A stretch of DNA of 64,000 nucleotides from Streptomyces kanamyceticus (GTDB lineage Bacteria; Actinomycetota; Actinomycetes; Streptomycetales; Streptomycetaceae): positions 248,001-312,000 of the forward strand of contig NZ_CP023699.1 of the NCBI RefSeq assembly GCF_008704495.1. Direction: 5' to 3'. This document shows, one piece after another, positions 43,416 to 51,216 of this stretch. The notes beneath the pieces are model-generated. The model saw nothing but the letters and a program-made list of their open reading frames with translations. It had not been told where the DNA came from and did not search any database. A program made the position numbers and the translations under genes. Within the stretch, counting starts at the first letter, position 1, and each line of letters opens with the position of its first letter.

Positions 43416-45035
43416 GTGGAGTACAACCTTGCCGACCTGTTCGAGTCGGTCGTCGACGTGGTCCCCGACCGCGAGGCGCTCGTCCATGTCGATCATCCCG
43501 GCACCGGCGCGGAGCGCCGCCTCACCTACGCGGAACTCGACGCGGCGGCCAACCGCGTCGCGCACCATCTCATCGACAGCGGCCTGAAGCCGGGCGAGCA
43601 TCTGGGCCTGCATCTGTACAACGGCGTCGAGTACCTCCAGACGGTCCTCGGCTGCCTCAAGGCGCGACTCGTGCCGGTCAATGTCAACTACCGCTACGTC
43701 GAGGAGGAGTTGGTCTACCTCTACCGCGACGCGGACCTCGCGGCGCTCGTCTTCGACGCCGAGTTCACCGAGCGGGTCGCGGCAGCGGTGCCACGCACGG
43801 AGAAGCTGCGGCACCTGGTGCGGGTGGGTACGCCGCCCGCCGACGCGCCCGCGCTCGACGTGGTGGCGTTCACCGACGCGGAGGCCGCGGGATCGCCGGA
43901 GCGCGGCTTCGGGCCGCGGTCGGCCGACGACCAGTTCATCATCTACACCGGCGGCACGACCGGCATGCCCAAGGGCGTCATGTGGCGCCAGGAGGACCTG
44001 TTCTTCGCCGGTCTCTTCGGCGGCGAGCCGACGGGCGAGCCGGTCAAGCGCCCCGAGGAGCTGGCCGAGCGGGTCGCCGCGGGCGGCCCCGGGCTCACCT
44101 TCTTCCCCACGCCCCCGCTGATGCACGGCACGTCCACGCTGACGTCGTTCATCGCGTTCAACTACGGCCAGCGGGTGGTCATTCACAGCAAGTACGTGCC
44201 CGAAGAGGTGCTCCGTACGATCGAGCGGGAGAAGGTCTCCAGCGTCTCCCTGGTCGGCGACGCGATGCTCAGGCCGCTGATCGACGCGCTGCACGGCCCG
44301 CTCAAGGGCACCGACCTCTCCTCCCTCTTCAGCGTCTCCTCGTCCGGGGCGATCATGTCGGAGACGGTGCGCGCCCAGTTCCAGGCGCTCGCGCCCAATG
44401 TGCTGCTCCTCAACAACTTCGGTTCCTCCGAGTCCGGCTCCAACGGCAAGGCGACGGACGACTCAGGACCCGAGAAGGGCTTCCGCCTGGAGGTCAACGA
44501 GCGCACCCAGGTGGTCGATCCCGCGACGCACGAGCCGGTGCCGGTCGGCGAACCGGGCCGCCTGGCCCAGCGCGGCCACGTCCCGCTCGGCTACTACAAC
44601 GACCCGCGCAAAACGGCCGAGACCTTCTTCCAGAAGGACGGCGAGCGCTGGGTACTGCTCGGCGACATGGCGACGGTCGACGACCAGGGCATCGTCACCG
44701 TGCTCGGGCGCGGCTCGCAGTGCATCAACACGGGCGGCGAGAAGGTGTACCCCGAGGAGGTCGAACAGGCCTTGAAGTCCCATCCGGACGTGTACGACGC
44801 GCTGGTGGCCGGGGTGCCCGACGAACGCTGGGGCAACCGCGTCGCCGCCGTCGTCCAACTCCGCACGGAGGCGCCCACGTTGGACCTGGAAGCGGTCCAG
44901 ACCCACTGCCGCACGCGGCTCGCCGGGTACAAGATCCCCCGGTCGGTGGTCTTCACCGACCACATACAGCGCTCACCGAGCGGCAAGGCGGACTACCGGT
45001 GGGCGAAGGCGGTGGCCGCCGAGGGGGCGAGCTGA
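43416..45035 (+). CDS. FadD19-like acyl-CoA synthetase
   Basis: A 539-residue ATP-dependent acyl-CoA ligase: IIYTGGTTGMPKGVMW (AMP-binding P-loop), ESGSNG, LGRGSQCINTGGEKVYPEEVEQ and RSPSGKADYRW (catalytic Lys). It has the family character of mycobacterial FadD19, which activates steroid side chains; that role is inferred. GTG 43416 follows AGGAGGA at five bases; a longer start at 43365 has no ribosome site. It is divergent from the crotonase. Confidence 0.88.
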   Translation: MEYNLADLFESVVDVVPDREALVHVDHPGTGAERRLTYAELDAAANRVAHHLIDSGLKPGEHLGLHLYNGVEYLQTVLGCLKARLVPVNVNYRYVEEELVYLYRDADLAALVFDAEFTERVAAAVPRTEKLRHLVRVGTPPADAPALDVVAFTDAEAAGSPERGFGPRSADDQFIIYTGGTTGMPKGVMWRQEDLFFAGLFGGEPTGEPVKRPEELAERVAAGGPGLTFFPTPPLMHGTSTLTSFIAFNYGQRVVIHSKYVPEEVLRTIEREKVSSVSLVGDAMLRPLIDALHGPLKGTDLSSLFSVSSSGAIMSETVRAQFQALAPNVLLLNNFGSSESGSNGKATDDSGPEKGFRLEVNERTQVVDPATHEPVPVGEPGRLAQRGHVPLGYYNDPRKTAETFFQKDGERWVLLGDMATVDDQGIVTVLGRGSQCINTGGEKVYPEEVEQALKSHPDVYDALVAGVPDERWGNRVAAVVQLRTEAPTLDLEAVQTHCRTRLAGYKIPRSVVFTDHIQRSPSGKADYRWAKAVAAEGAS

Positions 45036-45058
45036 GGTTCCGGCGAGTGCGAGGCCGC

Positions 45059-46228
45059 TCACGTGGCGAACAGTGTGTCCAGCCAGTCAAAAGTGCGCTG
45101 GTGCCACAGGGCGACCGCGCCTTCGTGGCAGTGCTCGCCGCCGCCCTCCGCCTCGGGGAAGACGATCAGTTCCTTCTGGCAGGTCAGCGCGTCGAAAATG
45201 CGCTGCGGCTGGCCGGTGAAGAACTGGTCGTTCTCCGCCTCCAGAACGAGCATCGGACAGGCGATCCGCTCCGCGAGTCCCTCCATGGTGTAGGCCTTGG
45301 ACGCCTCGAGGAGTCCGTCGGCACCGGAGACCCCGAGGGTCCACAAGCCGTTGTGGATCAACCAGCGCGCCGAGGTGCTCTGCGCCATCACGGCTGCCAG
45401 GCCGCCGGGGGTTTCGGCCGCGGTCCGGGCGACCGCCTCGAACGTGGGGTGGACGTCGTACACGCCGTCGTGCAGTACGCAGGCGGCGATGCGGTGCTCG
45501 AAGGCGACCGCCCGTGCGGCGAGGTACCCGCCGAGGCTGGTGCCGATGAGCGTGAGCCGGTCCCCGTCCACCTCGGGCAGGGCGAGCGCGAACTCGACGA
45601 CCGGGGTGACCACGGCCTCCCAGTCCGGCCGGAAGTGCAGGCCCTGCTCGCGCACGGTGCTCCCCTGGCCTGGACCGTCGAAGGCGAGGACGTGGAAACC
45701 CCGCCGCAGGGCTCCCGCGGCCAGCGCGAAGTAGGCCTCTTCCAGGGTGGAGTCGTAACCCCCGTGGTAGAGCACGGTCGGGCGCGGCTCACCCGAGTCG
45801 TCCGCGAGGAACAGATAGCCCGGCAAGGTGGTGTCCTCGTAAGGGATGCGCACGGCACGGGCAGGGACGTCGAGCAGGGCGGCCGCGTCCGCGAAGGTCC
45901 GCCCTGACGCCTTCGCAAGGCGCGCGGACTCGGTGTCGTTCGCCGGGTCCGCACGCCGGTAGAAGTCGGCGGTCCGGTAGTAGTTGGAGGCCCGCAGCAG
46001 CGCCTCCCGCGCACTCACCCGATGTCCGGCGGCCAGCGCGTCCCGGCCGATGCGCTCGACCCGCGCCGCCGTCGCGGCCCACTGGGCCGACCACGCCTCT
46101 TCGTCCCCGTCCGGAATCAGGCGGCAGGTCACCAGGACTTCGCCGAGCTCGGCGCCGCCGTACGTGGCGTAGCCGGCGGCCCTCAACGCCTCGAAGGAGA
46201 AGGACTCGTTGTCGTAGAGGAATTTCAT
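45059..46228 (-). CDS. Alpha/beta hydrolase (acylaminoacyl-peptidase/FrsA-like)
   Basis: A 389-residue hydrolase with a helical N-terminal domain and a catalytic domain with YHGGYDST, GTSLGGYLAA (nucleophile Ser) and a late GGEHCHEGA (His). It resembles esterases/peptidases that act on C-C or amide bonds. It is divergent from a TetR regulator, and two operators sit between them, so it is probably repressed by that regulator. Confidence 0.8.
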   Translation of the reverse strand: MKFLYDNESFSFEALRAAGYATYGGAELGEVLVTCRLIPDGDEEAWSAQWAATAARVERIGRDALAAGHRVSAREALLRASNYYRTADFYRRADPANDTESARLAKASGRTFADAAALLDVPARAVRIPYEDTTLPGYLFLADDSGEPRPTVLYHGGYDSTLEEAYFALAAGALRRGFHVLAFDGPGQGSTVREQGLHFRPDWEAVVTPVVEFALALPEVDGDRLTLIGTSLGGYLAARAVAFEHRIAACVLHDGVYDVHPTFEAVARTAAETPGGLAAVMAQSTSARWLIHNGLWTLGVSGADGLLEASKAYTMEGLAERIACPMLVLEAENDQFFTGQPQRIFDALTCQKELIVFPEAEGGGEHCHEGAVALWHQRTFDWLDTLFAT

Positions 46229-46261
46229 CGTCAGTGCCTCCCATGGAAACGAAATGAAACA

Positions 46262-46285
46262 GAACGGAACGGTGCCGTTCCGTTC
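46262..46285. promoter_or_regulatory. TetR operator 1
   Basis: A 24-bp palindrome with arms GAACGGAACGG (46262-46272) and CCGTTCCGTTC (46275-46285) around TG, upstream of the hydrolase gene. The unit GGAAC is shared with the second site. Confidence 0.7.
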
Positions 46286-46315
46286 GCTGAAGGTGATGCT
46301 AGCTCACCGCAGAGC

Positions 46316-46341
46316 GGAACGGAACACACCCGTTCCGTTCC
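46316..46341. promoter_or_regulatory. TetR operator 2
   Basis: GGAACGGAAC (46316-46325) and GTTCCGTTCC (46332-46341) are perfect inverted arms around ACACCC, 15 bp before the TetR start. The pair of sites supports control of both divergent genes. Confidence 0.7.
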
Positions 46342-46355
46342 TCTATGCTGGGCGG

Positions 46356-46958
46356 ATGGCAGCAGAACGCAGGGCAACCGGCGGCGCGGCACTGCGGGAG
46401 CGGGTGACCGAGGCGATCACCGAGGCGGCCTTCGCCGAACTCGCGGAGAGCGGCTACGAGCGGATGTCCATGGAGGCGGTCGCCCGGCGCGCAGGCGTGG
46501 GCAAGGCCGCGTTGTACCGACGCTGGGCATCGAAGCAGGAGATGCTCGCCGAACTGGTTCGCGAAGCGGTGAAGGGCGCGCTGCCGCCGACTCCGGACAC
46601 CGGAGCCCTGCACACCGATCTGCGCGAGTTCCTCGGCACCCTCCGCGGCCAGCTCACCAACCCGGTGGTGAGCAGCATCGGCCCCGGACTGCTCGCGCAG
46701 AGCCGCCGACCGGGCGCGCTCGCGGACGTGATTCACACGGGCGTGGGGGCACCGCGCCGGGCGGTGGCGCGCGCCATGCTGCAGGCCGCGATCGACCGGG
46801 GCGAACTCCCGGTCTCGCTGGACCAGGAACTGGCCGCGGACCTCCTGATGGCACCGCTGGGCTTCCGCCTGCTGATCATGGAAGAGGACAGCGGTGACGA
46901 GTACCTGGACAGACTCGCCCGGGTGATCGAGGCCGCGCTGAAAGCCGCCGCCCGCTAG
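46356..46958 (+). CDS. TetR-family regulator
   Basis: A 200-residue regulator with the HTH ERMSMEAVARRAGVGKAALYRRW and a helical ligand domain of the TetR_C_16 type. ATG 46356 (MAAERRATGG) is used since upstream in-frame codons lie inside the operator. It is divergent from the FrsA-like hydrolase and most likely represses it. Confidence 0.85.
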   Translation: MAAERRATGGAALRERVTEAITEAAFAELAESGYERMSMEAVARRAGVGKAALYRRWASKQEMLAELVREAVKGALPPTPDTGALHTDLREFLGTLRGQLTNPVVSSIGPGLLAQSRRPGALADVIHTGVGAPRRAVARAMLQAAIDRGELPVSLDQELAADLLMAPLGFRLLIMEEDSGDEYLDRLARVIEAALKAAAR

Positions 46959-47027
46959 GGAGTTGTTTCCTTCGGATCATGTCGCTGTCCAGCGGCAGGT
47001 CCGCTGCCGCGCGCCGGTAGCGCCGGG

Positions 47028-47657
47028 TCACCCCTCGCAGACCGAGCGCAGCGCCCGGCCGAGCGTGGCCGCGTGCAGGGCGTCGAGTCGGTTCTCGTAC
47101 CTGACGTGCACGGCCGCGGCGGTGAGCACTCCCCCGCAGTACGGCGCCGTGCGCGCGTCCGGCGACGCGGCGATGCCCCGCACCAGCTCGCCGTTGATCC
47201 GGTTGATCTCCTTGCGGACCTCCGCGAGGTCGGGCCGCTCGGTCGGCGCCTGGGACGGGTCGGCGTCCCAGCGCCGGAAGAGGCCCCGCTGGACGATCTT
47301 GTTCGCCTCGATCTGGTCGCGGAAGATCCGCACGGTCGCCTCAGGGTCGGCGCCGATCTCCCGCGCCTGCGCGGCCACCGCGTCCAGGACCTGCTTCTCG
47401 CGGACCGGGTCGTCGATGGGGCTCTCCGTGCCGTATTTCGCGGCCGCGACGAGGTCGGCGGTGGCCAGGCGCCGCGCGGACAGGTCGGCGAGCGGATACA
47501 GCCGGGCGTACGGGCCGTCGGACGCCGTGGCCGTGAGCGCGGGTGCGGGCCCGGGCGGCTGCGGGGGCGCCGCGACGGCCGCGCCGCCTCCGGCGAGCAG
47601 CGCGGCCGCCAGGGCGCCAACGGTCAGACAGCGGGACACGGTTGAGGTGAGCTGCAC
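47028..47657 (-). CDS. Secreted chorismate mutase (gamma type)
   Basis: A 209-residue protein with a signal peptide (SRCLTVGALAAALLAGGGAAVAAPPQ) and the all-helical gamma-type chorismate mutase plan known from the secreted M. tuberculosis enzyme: SARRLATADLVAAAKYG, DDPVREKQVL and FRDQIEANKIVQ with the conserved Arg, Lys and Glu. It converts chorismate to prephenate outside the membrane; its use there is unclear. GTG 47657 is used after GAGGGGAACCCCC. Confidence 0.82.
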   Translation of the reverse strand: MQLTSTVSRCLTVGALAAALLAGGGAAVAAPPQPPGPAPALTATASDGPYARLYPLADLSARRLATADLVAAAKYGTESPIDDPVREKQVLDAVAAQAREIGADPEATVRIFRDQIEANKIVQRGLFRRWDADPSQAPTERPDLAEVRKEINRINGELVRGIAASPDARTAPYCGGVLTAAAVHVRYENRLDALHAATLGRALRSVCEG

Positions 47658-47736
47658 GGGGGTTCCCCTCAGGTGATCGTTACCGGTCGGCGCCCCATCG
47701 TACGAGCCCCCACGCGTCCGCACCGGCCTGAAACCG

Positions 47737-48582
47737 CTAGTCCTGCGCGAGGAATCCCGCCACCCGCCGCACGAACCACTCGGGGTCGTCGAGCCACGGG
47801 AAGTGCCCGGCACGCGGCTGTACTTGACGTACGCCGCCGGGGAAGAGCGCGGCGAGCTCCTCGGCGTGCGCGGGGTTCGGGCCGCCGTCGTACTCGCCCG
47901 CGAGGACGAGCACCGGAGCGGTCAGCTCGGCCAGGGCGGCGCGGGTCGCGGGCGGGTCGAAGGCGCCGTCCGCGTAGAAGGCCGCGGCGGCGTCCGCGTT
48001 CTTCTCCGACGCGCTGGCCGCCTGGTGTGCGCGGGCCGTCGCGTCCCAACGGCCGTAGGCCAGCGGCGCCAGCGCCTCGCCCGCGTTCGCGGGACTGCCC
48101 CCGGCCTCGATCTCCTTCAGCACGGCCACGGCCGCCGGATACCAGGGCTCGCCCCGGTGCGCCGCCACGGCCTCCAGGTGGTCCTTGATGGTGACGGTGA
48201 GGCCGACCGCCTGACTGGCGGCGGTGATCAGGGCGAGTGCGCGGATCCGCTTGGGGTGGCGGGCGGCATACAGGGTGGCGACGTTGCCGCCCGCCGAGTG
48301 CGCGAGGAGGTCGATCCGGTCGAGCCCGAGGTGCTCGCGGAGCGCCTCGACGTCGTCGACGATCCGGTCGCAGCGGTACGTCTCCGGGTCGCCGGGGACC
48401 GCCGAATCGCCGGTGCCGCGCAGATCGAGCAGGATCAGCTTCCGGTACGCGGTGAGTCCGCCGAGGTCCCCGAGATAGGCGGAGGCCCGCATCGGCCCGC
48501 CCGGCAGACAGATCAGTGGCGCGCCCTCCCCCTTCTCGTGGTAAGCAAGCTCGGTTCCGTCGAACGCGCTGAAGGTCGGCAT
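47737..48582 (-). CDS. Alpha/beta hydrolase (proline iminopeptidase-like)
   Basis: A 281-residue hydrolase: LPGGPMRAS, DLRGTGDS, AHSAGGNVA (nucleophile Ser), and a late RAGHFPWLDDPE (His). The DLRGTGDS text is typical of proline iminopeptidase/epoxide-hydrolase-type enzymes. ATG 48582 (MPTFSAFDG) is used; an alternative at 48594 would add MIFF. Confidence 0.8.
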   Translation of the reverse strand: MPTFSAFDGTELAYHEKGEGAPLICLPGGPMRASAYLGDLGGLTAYRKLILLDLRGTGDSAVPGDPETYRCDRIVDDVEALREHLGLDRIDLLAHSAGGNVATLYAARHPKRIRALALITAASQAVGLTVTIKDHLEAVAAHRGEPWYPAAVAVLKEIEAGGSPANAGEALAPLAYGRWDATARAHQAASASEKNADAAAAFYADGAFDPPATRAALAELTAPVLVLAGEYDGGPNPAHAEELAALFPGGVRQVQPRAGHFPWLDDPEWFVRRVAGFLAQD

Positions 48583-48715
48583 GAAGAAGATCATCACATC
48601 CCGTATCGCACCCGGGCAATGCTCCTGGAACGTAACGCCCCAGCTCGACGCGGTCTTGCGCGATCTCTTGACGCCCACCTGTCGGCCTGGATTACTGACC
48701 CTCACAGAAGATCGA

Positions 48716-48733
48716 CGACCGAATGATCGGTCG
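48716..48733. promoter_or_regulatory. Inverted repeat CGACCG-AATGAT-CGGTCG before paaK
   Basis: A perfect 6-bp-arm dyad lies 25 bp before the PaaK start. It has the general look of a TetR/PaaR-type operator; no regulator gene is next to it. Confidence 0.45.
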
Positions 48734-48758
48734 CCCGTTCAAGACGGGAGCATTCCCT

Positions 48759-50051
48759 ATGACGCGTTTGCCGCTACTCCTCGACGCGACGGAGCGGCTG
48801 AGCCCCGACGCACTCGCGGCCCTGCAGCTCGAACGCCTCCAGGACACCCTGCTGCACGCGTACGAGAACGTCCCGTTCTACCGGGCCGCGTTCGACAAGG
48901 CGGGCCTGCGCCCCGACGACTGCCGTTCCCTCTCCGACCTCGCACGGTACCCCTTGACCAGCAAGGACGACCTGCGGGCCAACTACCCCTTCGGGATGTT
49001 CGCGGTCGAACAGTCCGAGGTGCGCAGGCTGCACGCCTCCAGCGGCACGACGGGGCTGCCCACGGTCGTCGGGTACACCGAGCAGGACCTGTCCATGTGG
49101 GCCGACGTGGTCGCGCGCTCCATCCGCGCGGCGGGCGGCCGCCCCGGTGACAAGGTCCATGTCGCGTACGGATACGGCCTGTTCACCGGCGGTCTCGGCG
49201 CGCACTACGGAGCCGAGCGGCTCGGCTGCACGGTGATCCCCGCCTCCGGCGGCATGACCGCGCGCCAGGTCCGGCTGATCCAGGACTTCCGTCCCGAGAT
49301 CATCATGGTGACCCCTTCGTACATGCTCACGCTCCTGGAGGAGTTCGAGCGGCAGGGCGTCGATCCCCGTACGACCTCGCTGCGGGTCGGCATCTTCGGT
49401 GCGGAGCCGTGGACGGAGGAGATGCGGCGCGAGATCGAGGAACGGTTCGCGATCGACGCGGTGGACATATACGGGCTCTCCGAGGTGATCGGCCCGGGCG
49501 TCGCGCAGGAGTGCGTGGAGACCAAGGACGGGCTGCACATCTGGGAGGACCACTTCTACCCCGAGGTCGTCGACCCGATCACGGGCGAGGCGCTGCCGGA
49601 CGGCGAACTCGGCGAGTTGGTGTTCACCTCGCTCACCAAGGAGGCCATGCCCGTGGTCCGGTACCGGACACGGGACTTGACGCGTCTCCTTCCCGGCACC
49701 GCGCGGATCTTCCGCCGGATGGAGAAGGTGACGGGCCGCAGCGACGACATGGTCATCCTGCGGGGCGTCAATCTCTTCCCCACGCAGATCGAGGAGATCG
49801 TCCTGCGCACGGCGGGCATCGCCCCGCACTTCCAGCTGCGCCTGACCCGCGAGGGCCGGATGGACGCCCTGACGGTGCGGGCCGAGGCGCGCGCGGACAC
49901 CACGCCCGAGCGACGCGAGGCGGCCGCCCGGGAGATCGCGGCGGCGGTGAAGGACGGCGTCGGTGTCTCGGTGGGCGTCGAGATCGTCGACCCGGAGACG
50001 CTGGAGCGCTCGGTGGGCAAGTTCAAGCGGATCGTGGATCTGCGGGACTGA
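48759..50051 (+). CDS. paaK: Phenylacetate-CoA ligase
   Basis: A 430-residue PaaK: ENVPFYRAAFD, SSGTTGLPTVVGYT (AMP/ATP loop), YGLSEVIGPGVAQEC and RSDDMVILRGVNLFPTQIE. It makes phenylacetyl-CoA, the entry step of aerobic phenylacetate breakdown. None of the paa epoxidase or isomerase genes are adjacent, so this is an orphan copy. ATG 48759 follows GGGAG. Its end overlaps the convergent STAS-ANTAR gene by 29 bp. Confidence 0.9.
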   Translation: MTRLPLLLDATERLSPDALAALQLERLQDTLLHAYENVPFYRAAFDKAGLRPDDCRSLSDLARYPLTSKDDLRANYPFGMFAVEQSEVRRLHASSGTTGLPTVVGYTEQDLSMWADVVARSIRAAGGRPGDKVHVAYGYGLFTGGLGAHYGAERLGCTVIPASGGMTARQVRLIQDFRPEIIMVTPSYMLTLLEEFERQGVDPRTTSLRVGIFGAEPWTEEMRREIEERFAIDAVDIYGLSEVIGPGVAQECVETKDGLHIWEDHFYPEVVDPITGEALPDGELGELVFTSLTKEAMPVVRYRTRDLTRLLPGTARIFRRMEKVTGRSDDMVILRGVNLFPTQIEEIVLRTAGIAPHFQLRLTREGRMDALTVRAEARADTTPERREAAAREIAAAVKDGVGVSVGVEIVDPETLERSVGKFKRIVDLRD

Positions 50052-50700
50052 GGCAGGCCGCATGCGCCGCGGTCGTCCTCGCGACCGCGGCCTCCAACTG
50101 CTTGCGTACGGAGTCGTGCAGGGGCCCGCCCCGCACCGTGCCCACCACGTCCTCGGCCAGCACGTACAGCTTGGTGTTCGTGTGCTGCGAGGCGCTGACC
50201 AGGACCTCCCAGGCCGCCTCGGGGCTCAGGCCGAAGGAGGACATCAGGATGCCGCGGGCCAGGTCGATGGTCGGCCGGGTCATCATGGCCCGGCGCAACT
50301 GGGCCACCACGGTGTGCAGATCCTGATCGTCCTCGTTCTCGACCTCGACCTCGGCCTCGGCCTCAGGTAACGGCATGAACAGACCGCGCACCCCGGTCAG
50401 TTCGAGCACCCGGTCCACCGTCGGGCTAGCGGCGCGGATGACGATGGTCTTGCCCGCCTTCACGGCTTGTCGCCGCAGGGCGAGCAGGACGTTGAGACCG
50501 GAGCAGTCACAGAAGTCCACGTCCCGCAGATCCAGGTCGATGCCTTCGGGGGCGTGGTTGAGGGCGACGCACAAGTCGGGCCTTAGCCGTTGGGCGGCGT
50601 CCAGGTCGAGGTCCCCGCACAAGATGATGAGGCGCCTGCCCCTGTCGTGTTCGACACCCTCCCGCGGGAGGGGCTGCTGCGAGTGTGCGAGCTCCGGCAT
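50023..50700 (-). CDS. STAS domain fused to ANTAR RNA-binding domain
   Basis: A 225-residue protein: an N-terminal STAS (anti-anti-sigma) domain with CDCSGLNVLL, where the phosphorylatable Ser is intact, an acidic Glu/Asp linker (EAEAEVEVENED), then an ANTAR domain at 150-215 (IDLARGILMSSFGLSPEAAWEVL). It could link a sigma-factor switch to RNA antitermination. ATG 50700 (MPELAHSQQP) follows GAGGGAG. It overlaps the convergent paaK end. Confidence 0.85.
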   Translation of the reverse strand: MPELAHSQQPLPREGVEHDRGRRLIILCGDLDLDAAQRLRPDLCVALNHAPEGIDLDLRDVDFCDCSGLNVLLALRRQAVKAGKTIVIRAASPTVDRVLELTGVRGLFMPLPEAEAEVEVENEDDQDLHTVVAQLRRAMMTRPTIDLARGILMSSFGLSPEAAWEVLVSASQHTNTKLYVLAEDVVGTVRGGPLHDSVRKQLEAAVARTTAAHAACLSPADPRSA

Positions 50701-50786
50701 GGCATCTCCCTCTCGTCGTTGCCATCCGCCGTTCTCAGGCTGCCCGTTGTTCCGCACACACGTCAACTGATACCGGAAATCAAGTA

Positions 50787-50804
50787 CGTGTTTTTGAAAA
50801 CACG
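50787..50804. promoter_or_regulatory. 18-bp palindrome CGTGTTTT-TG-AAAACACG
   Basis: A perfect 18-bp palindrome lies 25 bp before the start of the winged-helix regulator and 87 bp from the divergent STAS-ANTAR start. It probably is that regulator's own operator. Confidence 0.65.
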
Positions 50805-50828
50805 CATACCCCGTCCTACAGTTGGCGC

Positions 50829-51179
50829 ATGGATGGAGTGCCCGAGCCACACACCGGATGGACGTTTCTCACCAATCACGCACGCGTGCTGGCGGCCATC
50901 GCCGACGACCGCACCGCCCGCATCCGCGACATCGCCGCGCACTGCAGGCTCACCGAACGCGCTGTTCAGAAGATCATCGCCGACCTGGAGCAGGACGGGT
51001 ATCTCTCCCACACCCGGGAGGGACGCAGCAACGCGTACGAGATCGACCCGAGCAAGGTGCTGCGCCACCCGGCCGAATCCGGCCTTGCCGTGGCCTCACT
51101 GCTCTCCCTGCTCGCCCGCGACGAAGCCGACCGCGCCCAGTCCTCCGGGGGCGAAGGCCGACACCACGCCAGGGCCTGA
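50829..51179 (+). CDS. Small winged-helix regulator
   Basis: A 116-residue protein with a winged helix (ARIRDIAAHCRLTERAVQKIIADLEQDGYLSH) of the ArsR/MarR-like group and no metal or ligand domain beyond it. The palindrome upstream suggests autoregulation; divergent STAS-ANTAR may also be a target. Confidence 0.8.
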   Translation: MDGVPEPHTGWTFLTNHARVLAAIADDRTARIRDIAAHCRLTERAVQKIIADLEQDGYLSHTREGRSNAYEIDPSKVLRHPAESGLAVASLLSLLARDEADRAQSSGGEGRHHARA

Positions 51180-51216
51180 CCGCGGCGGACTCGCACCACG
51201 GCCCGACCGCCCCGGG

